A DNA stretch of 64,000 nucleotides from Vagococcus allomyrinae. GTDB taxonomy: Bacteria; Bacillota; Bacilli; Lactobacillales; Vagococcaceae. This document shows, one piece after another, positions 34,665 to 43,149 of the stretch. The translations under genes and the position numbers were made by a program. The DNA lies in NCBI RefSeq assembly GCF_017829975.1, contig NZ_JAEEGA010000008.1:124001-188000 (forward strand), written 5' to 3'. Below the pieces are notes generated by a model. The model did no database searches, was not told the origin of the DNA, and saw nothing but the letters and a program-made list of their open reading frames with translations. How positions within the stretch are numbered: the stretch's first letter is position 1; each line of letters starts with the position of its first letter.

Positions 34665-35504
34665 ATGCTACAAATAGATAGTAAAACCTTTAATCCAGAG
34701 ATACTATACGTCTTTGATTGTTGGGGAAAAGAACCAGTCATCGGAAAAAAACATGCCCACGGTTTCGCTGAAATCTCAGTGATTCTTGAAGGCGAAGCTC
34801 ATTATACAATAGAAGATCAGACCTTCACAGCCCAAGCAGGTACGGTGATGCTGTTTAATCCAGGTGTATATCACCAAGACACACAACTCGAAAATACTCA
34901 AAGCCACCAGCTTCATATCGGCATTAAAAACATCGTATTAGAGGGATATAAACGAGACTATTTTCCATTCACCTCTTCGATTATCCATTTGGGAGACCGT
35001 CATCCTGAATTTATTAACCGTTGTTGGCGCCTAATAGAAGAAAAATCCAAGCGTGATATCGGCTACGATTTAATGATTAAAACCCTGATCATGGAGATTA
35101 TTGTCCTAATATTAAGGAGTGAAAGTAGTAAGCATATTGAAGTTTCTTCTTTAAATGTGAAAGAGACCGACAAAGAAAAACAAGCGATTGTCAATAATAT
35201 CATTTATTATTTAGAAAACCATCACAGTGAAGAAATAAGTCTGGACACCTTATCAGATACGATGTATATCAGTTCAACTTATATTTCCAAAGTTTTTAAA
35301 GAAGAAACCGGAGATTCACCTATTAATTATTTGATCAAACTTCGCTTAAACCGAGCAAAACAATTGTTAGAAACGCAAAACATTACAGTTAAAGAAGCTG
35401 CAGAAACAGTTGGTTATCAGGATGCCTATCACTTCAGTAAACTTTTTAAAAAGCATTATGGTAAATCACCTTCTGAATTAATCAATAAAGCCACAAAACA
35501 TTAA
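34665..35504 (+). CDS. AraC family transcriptional regulator with cupin sensor domain
   Basis: 279 aa. The N-terminal cupin (about 15-105) has HAHGFAEISVILEGEAHYTI and AGTVMLFNPGVYH, typical of sugar-sensing AraC proteins. The C-terminal double HTH (about 180-275) has STYISKVFKEETGDSPINYL and TVKEAAETVGYQDAYHFSKL. ATG 34665 is chosen because AGGAG lies 7 nt upstream; a TTG two codons earlier sits too close to that site. The target genes are not evident. It stands alone with its own terminator. Confidence 0.9.
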   Translation: MLQIDSKTFNPEILYVFDCWGKEPVIGKKHAHGFAEISVILEGEAHYTIEDQTFTAQAGTVMLFNPGVYHQDTQLENTQSHQLHIGIKNIVLEGYKRDYFPFTSSIIHLGDRHPEFINRCWRLIEEKSKRDIGYDLMIKTLIMEIIVLILRSESSKHIEVSSLNVKETDKEKQAIVNNIIYYLENHHSEEISLDTLSDTMYISSTYISKVFKEETGDSPINYLIKLRLNRAKQLLETQNITVKEAAETVGYQDAYHFSKLFKKHYGKSPSELINKATKH

Positions 35505-35531
35505 AAGCTATGCCCTTCGGCCTAGCTTTTT
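35503..35531 (+). terminator. Terminator of the AraC-type gene
   Basis: Stem AAAAGCTA.GCC (35503-35514) with GGC.TAGCTTTT (35519-35530), followed by T residues, overlapping the stop codon. Confidence 0.85.
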
Positions 35532-36045
35532 CACTTGTGAAACAGCCTTGATTTAGTCTTTATTAACTCACTACTTAAGACCTTTTCTCCGCCTTAAGCC
35601 CCCTACCTTTTGTGATCGCCTTATGTTATACTTTATTATCAAGCAACCTGCTAAAAGACAGGAAATTTTAAGAGGTTACAGTATGATGTTAAAGTTTTAG
35701 CCCTATTCGCGACTATCATAAACTGACAGTATTTCCATCTAACCTTGCTAGTCTTAGATTGCGGGTCAGCCGACCTTTCAAAACTATTTTTGAAGAAAGA
35801 AAAATTTTATCGACATCTATAGTCATTCGGTTCAAGGTGTACCTAGTAAGCAATCACCTGTTCTAAATTGTAGCGAGCAGACGATGAATGATAATCATCC
35901 GCGAACTAATAAAAATTTCAGTTTTTACTAAGATTAGGGACGAGCTTTGACTATGCAGCCTAACTTTTGTAAAGTTAGATTCAAGCAAATACCCCATTCG
36001 TCCATATTTTTGTATAACGAAAGAACTATATTAAGGAAGTGACTT
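35532..36045. other. Intergenic stretch with decayed gene and hairpins
   Basis: Apart from the remnant at 35683-35963 it holds a perfect 8-bp hairpin CTAACTTT/AAAGTTAG (35960-35978). GGACGA (35937-35942) can also pair with TCGTCC (35999-36004) around it. No standard riboswitch or RNA gene was recognised. Confidence 0.45.
35683..35963 (+). pseudogene. Frameshifted remnant of an unidentified gene
   Basis: ATG 35683 has AAGAGG 7 nt upstream and a promoter-like extended -10 (TATACT) near 35628, but the frame stops after five codons. Coding-like text continues in other frames: VLALFATI, then LTVFPSNLASLRLRVSRPF, then DIYSHSVQGVPSKQSP and NDNHPRTNKNF, and finally FLLRLGTSFDYAA ending at 35963. The phrases faintly resemble actin-like plasmid segregation proteins (ParM/StbA), but I am not sure of the family. 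At least three frameshifts would be needed. Confidence 0.35.
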
Positions 36046-37089
36046 ATGTTACGCATTACCATGTTTTCAACAGCTGATAAAATTAAAGGACAAGGTGTAG
36101 GCAGTGCTTATGGTGAACTCCTCTCCCTTTTAGATAATTATTTTCCTAATGAATTTAGCATTAAAACAAATGATTATTCTCCCTCAGATATCTCTCATTA
36201 CCATACAATTAATTTGCTATTCTTTTTTTCTACCTTCTTTAAAAAAAGCCGTGGCGTAAAAGTTGGTTATGTTCACTTTTTACCTGAAACCCTAAAAGGG
36301 AGCATTCGCCTTTTTTCACCTTTTCAAAAAATTTTTAATCGTTATGTCGTTCAGTTCTACCGACGGATGGACCAATTGATTGTTGTTAATCCCAGTTTTA
36401 TTGAAAAATTAACTGATCTTGGTTGCGACAAAGATCGGATTACCTACATACCTAATGTTGTCTCTGAAGACTTATTTTTCGAGAAAAAGGATATCTCAAA
36501 AGCTGAATTAAAACAACAATTGGGATTTGAAAAGTCATCCTTCACTGTCTTAGGTGTTGGGCAGGTTCAAGAACGCAAAGGAATCGATGACTTTGTCCGC
36601 CTGGCTGAAAAAAATCCAACCATACAATTTGTCTGGGTTGGCGGTTTTTCTTTTGGTAAATTAACTGATGGATACGAAAAATACAAGAATCTCATGACAA
36701 ATGGGCCTAAAAATCTGACATTTACCGATATCATTCCCCGTTCTCAATTAGTGAATTATTACAACATGGCTGATTTATTTTTACTTCCTTCTTACAGTGA
36801 ATTATTTCCTATGAGCATCTTAGAGGCCTTTAATTGTGCAACACCAGTCTTGCTAAGAGATCTTGACTTGTATGAAGCAGTGATTGATGGCTACTTTTTA
36901 AAAGGTAAAGACCTTGAAGATATGGATGCTGTCATCAAAACAGCTAGCCAAACGCCAGCACTGTTGCAGGACTACAAAGAAAAATCAAGACAAGCAGCTT
37001 CTGTTTACTCTGAAGACGCTGTAAGTAAATTATGGTATCGATATTACTCAAATTTAGTCACCATAGAAAAACGCCAAACTCAAGTTTAA
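36046..37089 (+). CDS. GT4-family glycosyltransferase, probably glycolipid-forming
   Basis: 347-aa GT-B enzyme. The C-terminal glycosyltransferase group 1 domain (about 165-330) has VLGVGQVQERKGIDDFVRLA, TFTDIIPRSQLVNYYNMADL and the E-x7-E type motif in SYSELFPMSILEAFNCATPV. The N-terminal part is short and basic, with KVGYVHFLPETLKGSIRL. It resembles lactic-acid-bacterial enzymes that add sugars to diacylglycerol lipids. The acceptor is uncertain and a wall-polymer role is possible. AAGGAAG lies 6 nt before ATG 36046. It is monocistronic. Confidence 0.8.
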   Translation: MLRITMFSTADKIKGQGVGSAYGELLSLLDNYFPNEFSIKTNDYSPSDISHYHTINLLFFFSTFFKKSRGVKVGYVHFLPETLKGSIRLFSPFQKIFNRYVVQFYRRMDQLIVVNPSFIEKLTDLGCDKDRITYIPNVVSEDLFFEKKDISKAELKQQLGFEKSSFTVLGVGQVQERKGIDDFVRLAEKNPTIQFVWVGGFSFGKLTDGYEKYKNLMTNGPKNLTFTDIIPRSQLVNYYNMADLFLLPSYSELFPMSILEAFNCATPVLLRDLDLYEAVIDGYFLKGKDLEDMDAVIKTASQTPALLQDYKEKSRQAASVYSEDAVSKLWYRYYSNLVTIEKRQTQV

Positions 37090-37110
37090 TTGTGAGTTTG
37101 GCGCTTTTTT
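37072..37110. terminator. Bidirectional terminator between glycosyltransferase and GNAT genes
   Basis: An 11-bp perfect stem (37072-37082 with 37093-37103) overlaps the glycosyltransferase stop. T runs on both strands serve both convergent genes. Confidence 0.9.
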
Positions 37111-37591
37111 ATAACTTCCGTATGTACCACAAATCCATTGTCTCATGTTCTGAGCCAGCTAAAGGCTGATCTAAAGCGAGAAAACCATACTTTTGATAAA
37201 GCAGGTTAGCCACTGCTAATTTCCTGGTAGTCTCTAAGTATATGTGACGATAATCTACTTTGGCTGTCTCTAAAATTAAGTTCATTAACAGCTTTGACAG
37301 ACCTTTCCCTTGAGCGCTCTCTGCAACGTATAATTTTTGTAACTCACAAATAGTCGAATCACCACTAAAAGGACCATATCCTCCACAAGCCACAATCTCA
37401 CCAGTATTTGATTCAACCACCCAGTACGCACCTGCTGATTCAGCTTCATAATATTCTGTTAAATTAGCTAGTTGTGGATCAAAGTATGCCGTCCCCGGAA
37501 CATCCAAATCAAAGCTTTTCAATGAAGTTTGTATCAATCTTTTAACTGCCTGATTGTCTCGACTCTCAATCGCCCTTACTTTCATTCCCAT
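37109..37591 (-). CDS. GNAT family N-acetyltransferase
   Basis: 160 aa. The acetyl-CoA loop reads YVAESAQGKGLSKLLMNL near residue 92, preceded by ELQKLYVAE (motif A), with a typical C-terminal strand YLETTRKLAVANLLYQKYGF. It acetylates a small molecule or protein amine; the substrate is unknown. Position 1-2 residues from the start are uncertain (MGMKVR or MKVR). It stands alone between two terminators. Confidence 0.88.
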   Translation of the reverse strand: MGMKVRAIESRDNQAVKRLIQTSLKSFDLDVPGTAYFDPQLANLTEYYEAESAGAYWVVESNTGEIVACGGYGPFSGDSTICELQKLYVAESAQGKGLSKLLMNLILETAKVDYRHIYLETTRKLAVANLLYQKYGFLALDQPLAGSEHETMDLWYIRKL

Positions 37592-37637
37592 CCCCCCTGT
37601 TTAATTACCACTATATCATTTTTAATCGCTGAAAATC

Positions 37638-37669
37638 AAAAAAAGCCGCGACTGTGTGTCAAAACGGCT
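37638..37669 (-). terminator. Terminator of the C39-like peptidase gene
   Basis: Stem AGCCG (37644-37648) with CGGCT (37665-37669) and an inner GAC/GTC pair, followed on the minus strand by seven T residues. Confidence 0.75.
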
Positions 37670-37683
37670 ATCATGTTTCATTT

Positions 37684-38505
37684 CTATGACAGATCTTTTC
37701 CCTCAATGTAAATTCCCTGTTTCCCCATCCCCTGATAAATCTGTTCAAATTGATGACGTTCAACCGTTACCTGCTTCCCATAAGCATCATTTAGATAGAT
37801 AGCTTCTTTGTCATACCCAGTTATAATCGCGGCGTGGTGCTTAAATGTCACTTGCACTGGCCCCTGCCTTGTTTGCCACATATGAAAATCTGATTCTAGA
37901 GGAATCTGATAATCAATTGTGACAGCGACCCAAACAGGTTTCCCCTCTTTTACCTGTGTCAATAAGGTGTCTAATTCACTACCCGTGGCATCAATCACTT
38001 GATAACGTGACGCCACGATCTTTTGAGCTAATTGTGCAACGGGCTCGTGATTAACCCCTGTTCCTGGATTTTCACCTGTGGCATCTCCAACAAATCCGAT
38101 ATTTGGATTCCCCATTAAGCCAAATTCATCGATATATGGTACTTTTTCAATCGCTTCTTGTAATCGATTTTTATCGCCGTCAAAGCCATAATAAGCCAAT
38201 AACATACCTAAAGCCGTTACTTCACATCCCCATTTTAAAGCTGGCTCTGATAACTGATTGTATAGAGGAACGTCTAAATGATAACTGTCTGCATCTTCAG
38301 TTGTAGGTGGCTCAAACTTAACGCCTCGAAGTAAATCAGTTTTCGGCAAAGCCAACTGTTGTTCCTTCGTAGCTGCGTCTACAGTGGTTCTTTTGGTTTC
38401 TTGGTTGCATGTATAAAACAAATAACCAAGAGTCACAACAAGTATCAGAATCAGACTGCCAACTGTCAAGTAGCTATTGATCCGTTGAAAAAAACTCCGC
38501 CTCAC
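37684..38505 (-). CDS. Membrane-anchored C39-like cysteine peptidase
   Basis: 273 aa. A single N-terminal membrane segment (about 16-32) is followed by an extracellular Peptidase_C39_2 domain. The catalytic Cys94 lies in LKWGCEVTALGMLLAYYG, His in TFKHHAAIITGYD near residue 222, and the third residue in IYLNDAYGK near residue 235. Such proteins cut unknown extracellular peptides, and in Firmicutes they often sit near envelope genes. The start is GTG at 38505, with GGAGGA 8 nt upstream. It lies 50 nt after fliS, but a functional link to flagella is not shown. Confidence 0.85.
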   Translation of the reverse strand: MRRSFFQRINSYLTVGSLILILVVTLGYLFYTCNQETKRTTVDAATKEQQLALPKTDLLRGVKFEPPTTEDADSYHLDVPLYNQLSEPALKWGCEVTALGMLLAYYGFDGDKNRLQEAIEKVPYIDEFGLMGNPNIGFVGDATGENPGTGVNHEPVAQLAQKIVASRYQVIDATGSELDTLLTQVKEGKPVWVAVTIDYQIPLESDFHMWQTRQGPVQVTFKHHAAIITGYDKEAIYLNDAYGKQVTVERHQFEQIYQGMGKQGIYIEGKDLS

Positions 38506-38555
38506 GACTGTTCTCCTCCATGTTCTGCTCTACTTCTCAACATTTCATCCCTTGG

Positions 38556-38933
38556 CTAAATTGACGCCCAAGTTTCTTTTAATTCTTCCAACATACTTCT
38601 TACCAACTGAATGGTTTTGCGGTTTTTTTCAAGGTTCCCCTCAACCAGTCGACCAAACATAAAATCGTACATGTCATTAAGTTGTTGTGGTATATCTCCT
38701 TCAACTTCTGAGTTAATCGATTGTTTTAATTCTAGAATAATGTCTTCAGCTTTCATGATATGAGTATTAACACCATTAAACTCATTTTTTTCTAGTAAAA
38801 GCTCGGCAATCTTTAAATTCTTAATCGCGCCTTCATAAAGGAGTTCAATCAGCCGCTTTGGTGACGCAGTTAAAATTTGATTATTTTTATAAATATCGTT
38901 ACCATTCCTAATTGCCATCTGCCAATCCTCCAA
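38556..38933 (-). CDS. fliS: Flagellin export chaperone FliS
   Basis: 125 aa, the usual size of FliS. It begins NGNDIYKNNQILTASPKRLI and has LLYEGAIKNLKIAE near residue 33, with ALLEKNEF-type helices after it, all typical. It binds the C-terminus of flagellin in the cytoplasm and stops early polymerisation. It follows the fliT-like and fliD genes, the standard order of the filament-cap block. Confidence 0.95.
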   Translation of the reverse strand: MEDWQMAIRNGNDIYKNNQILTASPKRLIELLYEGAIKNLKIAELLLEKNEFNGVNTHIMKAEDIILELKQSINSEVEGDIPQQLNDMYDFMFGRLVEGNLEKNRKTIQLVRSMLEELKETWASI

Positions 38934-38954
38934 AAGTTGAGACCCTTGTCTCGT

Positions 38955-39287
38955 TTAAAAATCTCTATCGATAAAAACTGATTCTTTATGTTGTATCAAA
39001 TACCCGTCGATTATTTTATCGGTCTTAGTTATCTGATTAATTTCATTTAATACGACTTGTCGTTTGCTCTTAAGACATTGCTGGATTTCCTTAGTGGATT
39101 GAATCAACAGTGCCAGCTTGTTAGACTTATTATCGAACAGGCCTGTCTCGAGTTGCCCTTGATAAGGTGCCATTAATTTTTGATTATTCTGAATGACTAC
39201 CATGCCATCTTCAGCTGTTTGATCCCACCTGCTGATATTTTCAAGCATCTTGTCGAGAAGGTCTTCAACCTGATTCTGCTCATTCAT
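38955..39287 (-). CDS. fliT: FliT-like flagellar chaperone
   Basis: 110 aa, helical, acidic at the start, with LLDKMLENISRWDQTAEDG and ALLIQSTKEIQQCLKSKR. It has little sequence identity visible to characterised FliT, but sits between fliD and fliS, where FliT (the chaperone of the cap protein FliD) is expected. The assignment rests on position, size and helical nature. AAGGAG lies upstream of ATG 39287. Confidence 0.7.
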   Translation of the reverse strand: MNEQNQVEDLLDKMLENISRWDQTAEDGMVVIQNNQKLMAPYQGQLETGLFDNKSNKLALLIQSTKEIQQCLKSKRQVVLNEINQITKTDKIIDGYLIQHKESVFIDRDF

Positions 39288-39301
39288 CCTAATAATTCTC
39301 C

Positions 39302-40756
39302 TTACTTAGCGCTAAATGAATCCATCTGGCTTTGTAAATAAGCCATTTGCGATTCTGCTTGCATCATCACTTGATCCAGGCGACTAAAGGTTTTGACATA
39401 ATAATCACGCTTTTTATCAATTCGTTCAGTAAATAACTCAATTCGCGAATCCAACTCTTTTAAATTTTGTGATAACGTTTCTGTGCGAGTAGTAAACACA
39501 CTTTTCTGACCTTTTTCATCGCTTAAGTAGGTGTTCATTAATTCTTTTAATTTTTTTGTGTAACCAATGTCCACTTTTTCAGTGGTGATTACTTTATTTC
39601 CCTCTTTATCGACACTTTCAACTTCTTGAGGGACTTTGTTGTAGAAAAAGTTCTTAACTGCTTCTGGGTCTTTTTTTAATGCTTCCCTAAATATTGTTTC
39701 ATCAAATTTAACAGTTGACGTCTTATCTTTGCTATCAATACCAATTTCAGCAGATTTCAATATAGAGGTTGTGCCATTTTCTCCAGGGGCTCCTGTCATT
39801 AACATTCGCAAACTTGATTGCAGCCGAATCAATGAACTGTCACCCGCAAGTGCACCCGTTTTATTATCTTTTTTGCTCGGATCACCGACCGCTAATTTCT
39901 CTGCAATAAAGTCCATCACTGAATTGTATTGATCAACTAACTCTTTCACAGCAACTACTAATTTATCATCATCATTGGTCATGCCAATGGTCACAGGTTC
40001 TTTGGTTTCAGCTTTTAACGTAATGGTCACATTTTCAACTACATCACTAATGATATTGGTAGGGCGGGTCACTTTCATACCATCTATGGTAAATTCAGCA
40101 TTTTGCCCTTTGGTGTACGTGGCTTCAGAGGCTGAAAACCCTAAGTCACCTGCCAAATCCCCACCGATTTGAATGTTCTTTTCACCGGTTTCCACACTGG
40201 CGACTACTAGACGATTATTAACAATCGATGCTTTAATCCCTGACTCTTTTGTCGTAGCATTGATTTTATTCGTGATTTCTTTTAAACTATCCTCATCTGT
40301 CACCTCAATCATTGATACTTTCCCATCATGATTGGTGATCTCAAGATTGCCCGTTTTAGCTAGTTTTTCATAAATCGTTTTCCCTGCTAATCCGGGAATA
40401 TCACCTGACACTTGTTTAGAGGCTGTCGCTAATTTATCAACGGTCAATTGATAATCCTGAATATCCGCCCCATCAGTTGCAGACATAGTAACTTTATCTT
40501 TATTAGAACTGGTAATCACTCTCGTATTAAAGGTAGAGTTTTTCTGTAAGTTTTCTATTTTAGTAAAAAGCGTATTTAAACGTAATTTAACGTCTTTCCA
40601 GGCGTTTTGCTGGTCGGTAATCTGCGTTTTACGATTAGTTAATTTTAGTAAAGGAACGGATTCCGCTTCAATCAATTTGTCAATATCTTGAGAGGTAATA
40701 CCTGAATAGGTTCCTAAAGTTGAACTAATGCCCGTTGAACTTGTTACACCTGCCAT
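39302..40756 (-). CDS. fliD: Flagellar filament cap protein FliD
   Basis: 484 aa. The N-terminal FliD_N domain (about 8-105) begins GISSTLGTYSGITSQDIDKL. The C-terminal FliD_C domain (about 230-475) has AEFTIDGMKVTRPTN and a terminal coiled coil SRLDQVMMQAESQMAYLQSQ. It forms the cap that folds exported flagellin at the filament tip. It is preceded by flaG with a 4-nt gap and GGGGTGAG before ATG 40756. Confidence 0.95.
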   Translation of the reverse strand: MAGVTSSTGISSTLGTYSGITSQDIDKLIEAESVPLLKLTNRKTQITDQQNAWKDVKLRLNTLFTKIENLQKNSTFNTRVITSSNKDKVTMSATDGADIQDYQLTVDKLATASKQVSGDIPGLAGKTIYEKLAKTGNLEITNHDGKVSMIEVTDEDSLKEITNKINATTKESGIKASIVNNRLVVASVETGEKNIQIGGDLAGDLGFSASEATYTKGQNAEFTIDGMKVTRPTNIISDVVENVTITLKAETKEPVTIGMTNDDDKLVVAVKELVDQYNSVMDFIAEKLAVGDPSKKDNKTGALAGDSSLIRLQSSLRMLMTGAPGENGTTSILKSAEIGIDSKDKTSTVKFDETIFREALKKDPEAVKNFFYNKVPQEVESVDKEGNKVITTEKVDIGYTKKLKELMNTYLSDEKGQKSVFTTRTETLSQNLKELDSRIELFTERIDKKRDYYVKTFSRLDQVMMQAESQMAYLQSQMDSFSAK

Positions 40757-40760
40757 TTTC

Positions 40761-41159
40761 TCACCCCATTTTATCTACTAGTATGCCTGCCATTTCCCAT
40801 AGGTTAGCAATTGCGTCAAGAAATTTTTGTGGCGGAATTTCTCTGACCACTTCTTCCGTTTCAATGTCAACTAATTTGACGACTGTTCGCCCAGTCCCTT
40901 CGTGGACAGAATATGAAAATTTAGTATTCTTGCCAACTAAAAAACGATTGGCATCGTCGATCGCTTTACTAATCTGCCCCTTGCTGTAATTCGAAAGGGT
41001 TCCTGGTTCATACTCTTCCCCATTAACATCTGTCAATTTACTGGTGGAACTGCTGATAACTATGCCTGTTAATTGATCTTCCTTATCGGTCACATTTTTA
41101 ACGGATTTGACCTGACTGGTTTGATTGATTGAGCCAACATCCAACACAAACACCCCCAT
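40761..41159 (-). CDS. flaG: FlaG family protein
   Basis: 132 aa with the FlaG domain at about 65-130 (NRFLVGKNTKFSYSVHEGTG, KLVDIETEEVVREIPPQKFL). FlaG affects filament length in several species; its mechanism is unclear. The ATG at 41159 has only a poor ribosome site, and a GTG five codons in could be the true start because GGGGG lies before it. It follows the flagellin terminator, so it may depend on read-through. Confidence 0.88.
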   Translation of the reverse strand: MGVFVLDVGSINQTSQVKSVKNVTDKEDQLTGIVISSSTSKLTDVNGEEYEPGTLSNYSKGQISKAIDDANRFLVGKNTKFSYSVHEGTGRTVVKLVDIETEEVVREIPPQKFLDAIANLWEMAGILVDKMG

Positions 41160-41169
41160 CTTCTAAAGA

Positions 41170-41197
41170 AAAGCCGACAAATTTCTCAGTCGGCTTT
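41170..41197 (-). terminator. Terminator of the flagellin gene
   Basis: A 9-bp perfect stem AAAGCCGAC/GTCGGCTTT (41170-41178 with 41189-41197), followed on the minus strand by TTTTCTTT. It separates flagellin from flaG and may give high flagellin and low flaG-fliD-fliT-fliS transcription. Confidence 0.85.
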
Positions 41198-41206
41198 CAT
41201 CAATGA

Positions 41207-42346
41207 TTATTGTAATAGAGATAACACACTTTGTGGCATAGAGTTAGCCTGAGCCAACATTGAAGTTGCTGCTTGAGCTAAGATGTTATTTTTAGTAAAT
41301 GACATCATTTCTTCAGCCATGTCAACGTCTCTAATACGTGAATTAGCTTCTGTTAAGTTTTCTTGAGTGGTGTTTAAATTGTTGATTGTGTGAGTCAGGC
41401 GATTTTGAATCGCCCCCAAATCAGAACGAGTGCTTGAAACAGACGCTTTAGCATCATCTAACAAGTCAATCGCTGCATCAGCATCTTTAGCGTCAGCCAG
41501 GCTTAATTTGTTTAAACCTAATGATTCAGCATCCATTTTACCAATGCTTACACTAATTTTTTGACCAGAGTTAGCACCGACGTGGAAGTCTAAGCTCTTA
41601 GTTTTATCACCAGCTGTTTTCGTTACATCTGAAGTTGTTGCTGTAATCACTCCAGTAGTTGTGTCAGCCAATTGTGCTTCAGCTTCAGCAGTCAATTTAA
41701 CGTTTCCGATCACTTTATCATCCGCATCTTTAATTTCATACGTCCCATCAGTTCCTTTTGTTAACGTATCGGCACCAAATTTAACAGTTCCTGCTGCGCC
41801 AGCAGCTTTTTCAATCACAAGAGTACTTTTACCGTCTGCCAAACCTTTAGCATCTGTAATAGTTACCGATTGAATCGTTGCTTTATCAGCTGTAGCAATC
41901 GTTGTCGCCACTTTATCACCAGCATCAAATGAGCCATCTAATAATGTTTTTTTATTAAAGTTAGTTGTTGTAGAAATACGATCCACTTCATCTTTTAGAG
42001 CCATAAACTCTTTGTTGATTTCTGTACGGTCATCGTCACCTAATGTGCCACTAGCTCCTTGAGTAGCTAAGTCGCGCATACGGTTTAAGATTTCATGAGT
42101 TTCGTTTAAAGCCCCTTCAGCCGTTTGGATTAGCGATACACCATCTTGAGCGTTACGTGTTGCTTGTTTTAATCCACTGATTTGGCCTTTCATTTTTTCT
42201 GAAATAGCTAATCCAGCCGCGTCATCTCCAGCGCGGTTGATACGTAACCCTGAAGATAGTTTTGCTAATGAGTTGCTTTTTGAAGCATTTGCTGACGTTA
42301 AACGTGAATAAGTGTTTAAGGCAGATACGTTAGTGTTAATTCTCAT
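41207..42346 (-). CDS. fliC: Flagellin
   Basis: 379 aa from ATG 42346, chosen because AGGAGG lies 7-8 nt upstream. The conserved N-terminal D0/D1 domain (about 1-140) starts MRINTNVSALNTYSRLTSAN and contains LSSGLRINRAGDDAAGLAIS. The C-terminal D0/D1 (about 290-379) ends AQANSMPQSVLSLLQ. The middle, about 150-280, is a variable Thr/Asp/Lys-rich domain, probably surface-exposed. It polymerises into the filament outside the cell. It is read from a sigma-28 promoter and has its own terminator. The gene is often called hag in Bacillus. Confidence 0.97.
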   Translation of the reverse strand: MRINTNVSALNTYSRLTSANASKSNSLAKLSSGLRINRAGDDAAGLAISEKMKGQISGLKQATRNAQDGVSLIQTAEGALNETHEILNRMRDLATQGASGTLGDDDRTEINKEFMALKDEVDRISTTTNFNKKTLLDGSFDAGDKVATTIATADKATIQSVTITDAKGLADGKSTLVIEKAAGAAGTVKFGADTLTKGTDGTYEIKDADDKVIGNVKLTAEAEAQLADTTTGVITATTSDVTKTAGDKTKSLDFHVGANSGQKISVSIGKMDAESLGLNKLSLADAKDADAAIDLLDDAKASVSSTRSDLGAIQNRLTHTINNLNTTQENLTEANSRIRDVDMAEEMMSFTKNNILAQAATSMLAQANSMPQSVLSLLQ

Positions 42347-42402
42347 TGTCTTTCCTCCTGAAATAAAGTCTTTTAGTTTTTTTGAGGTCACCCTCTGCTA
42401 TA

Positions 42403-42429
42403 TATATCGGTTCTTCTCAGACTAGTTTA
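42403..42429 (-). promoter_or_regulatory. Sigma-28 (SigD/FliA) promoter of flagellin
   Basis: Minus-strand TAAA (42426-42429), 15-nt spacer and CCGATATA (42403-42410), matching the TAAA-N15-GCCGATAA consensus. The predicted start point is about 50 nt before the flagellin ATG. Confidence 0.88.
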
Positions 42430-42474
42430 ATCGCAAAAAAATGTTTTTTTATTTTTTTAAATATTAATCTTCAA

Positions 42475-42503
42475 TTGGTTTTATTCTATTCATGTGCTAA
42501 GAT
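42475..42503 (+). promoter_or_regulatory. Promoter of the YrrS-like gene
   Basis: -35 TTGGTT (42475-42480), 17-nt spacer, extended -10 TGC-TAAGAT (42498-42503), about 30 nt before the start. Confidence 0.55.
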
Positions 42504-42535
42504 TGTAATAAAATAAATATAAAGGTGTTATTTAA

Positions 42536-43102
42536 ATGAATGATAAAACAGTTGTTACAAAAAAAAGAGGGTGGTATCAACGCCCTTATCTTAACGTCGG
42601 GTTAAGCCTATTACTTTTAACCTTGGTTTATAAGTTTCTTAATCCGAATAAAGATACTAGTGAAAACACCCTTGATATTGGTGGGCCTAAAGTCGAATTA
42701 AAACAAAACCACTCCAAAAGCGACATAACATCTCAGTCAGCTGCATCAATTAGTCAATCAATTGAAGCGATTTCAGTCGCTGATCCCAATGTTATTGAAG
42801 CCTACCGTGATTCCAGCTGGAAGGTAATACCAACAACTCAAATGACTCCCCACAGAATAAATTTTGATGACAATTCGACTGATCGATTAGAAATTCGGCA
42901 AGCGATTAATCAAGTAACTGATATTCCTAATAATCAACTTGAAGAATGGTGGGTTGGCACAGCTGGTCCTGAGAGCATTACGGCCACTGTTTCTAATATC
43001 AATACAGAACAAGTTTATCGGATTCACTTACAGTGGTTAGAGAATCAAGGTTGGCAAGTAACCATGGTTGAAAGACTAAAACAACTTCCAGAATCCTTTT
43101 AA
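42536..43102 (+). CDS. YrrS-like (DUF1510) membrane protein
   Basis: 188 aa. A basic N-terminus and one membrane segment (about 18-32, LNVGLSLLLLTLVYKFL) precede an extracytoplasmic Ser/Asn-rich linker. The C-terminal domain has DSSWKVIPTTQMTPHRI, LEEWWVGTAGPESITATVSN and RIHLQWLENQGWQVT. This pattern resembles YrrS of Bacillus, encoded near penicillin-binding protein genes, function unknown. No such neighbour is here. AAAGGTG lies about 9 nt before ATG. Family assignment is moderate. Confidence 0.6.
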   Translation: MNDKTVVTKKRGWYQRPYLNVGLSLLLLTLVYKFLNPNKDTSENTLDIGGPKVELKQNHSKSDITSQSAASISQSIEAISVADPNVIEAYRDSSWKVIPTTQMTPHRINFDDNSTDRLEIRQAINQVTDIPNNQLEEWWVGTAGPESITATVSNINTEQVYRIHLQWLENQGWQVTMVERLKQLPESF

Positions 43103-43111
43103 TCACAAATT

Positions 43112-43144
43112 AAAACAGGGCGAGATTACCTCTCGCCCTGTTTC
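43112..43144. terminator. Bidirectional terminator
   Basis: Stem AAACAGGGCGAGA with TCTCGCCCTGTTT around TTACC, perfect, with A and T flanks. It serves the convergent YrrS-like and YerC-like genes. Confidence 0.9.
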
Positions 43145-43149
43145 TATGA

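Noticed and set aside
35532-36045. 6S RNA, RNase P RNA or tmRNA before the glycosyltransferase
   Set aside because: Conserved motifs of these RNAs are absent and the stretch reads as broken coding sequence.
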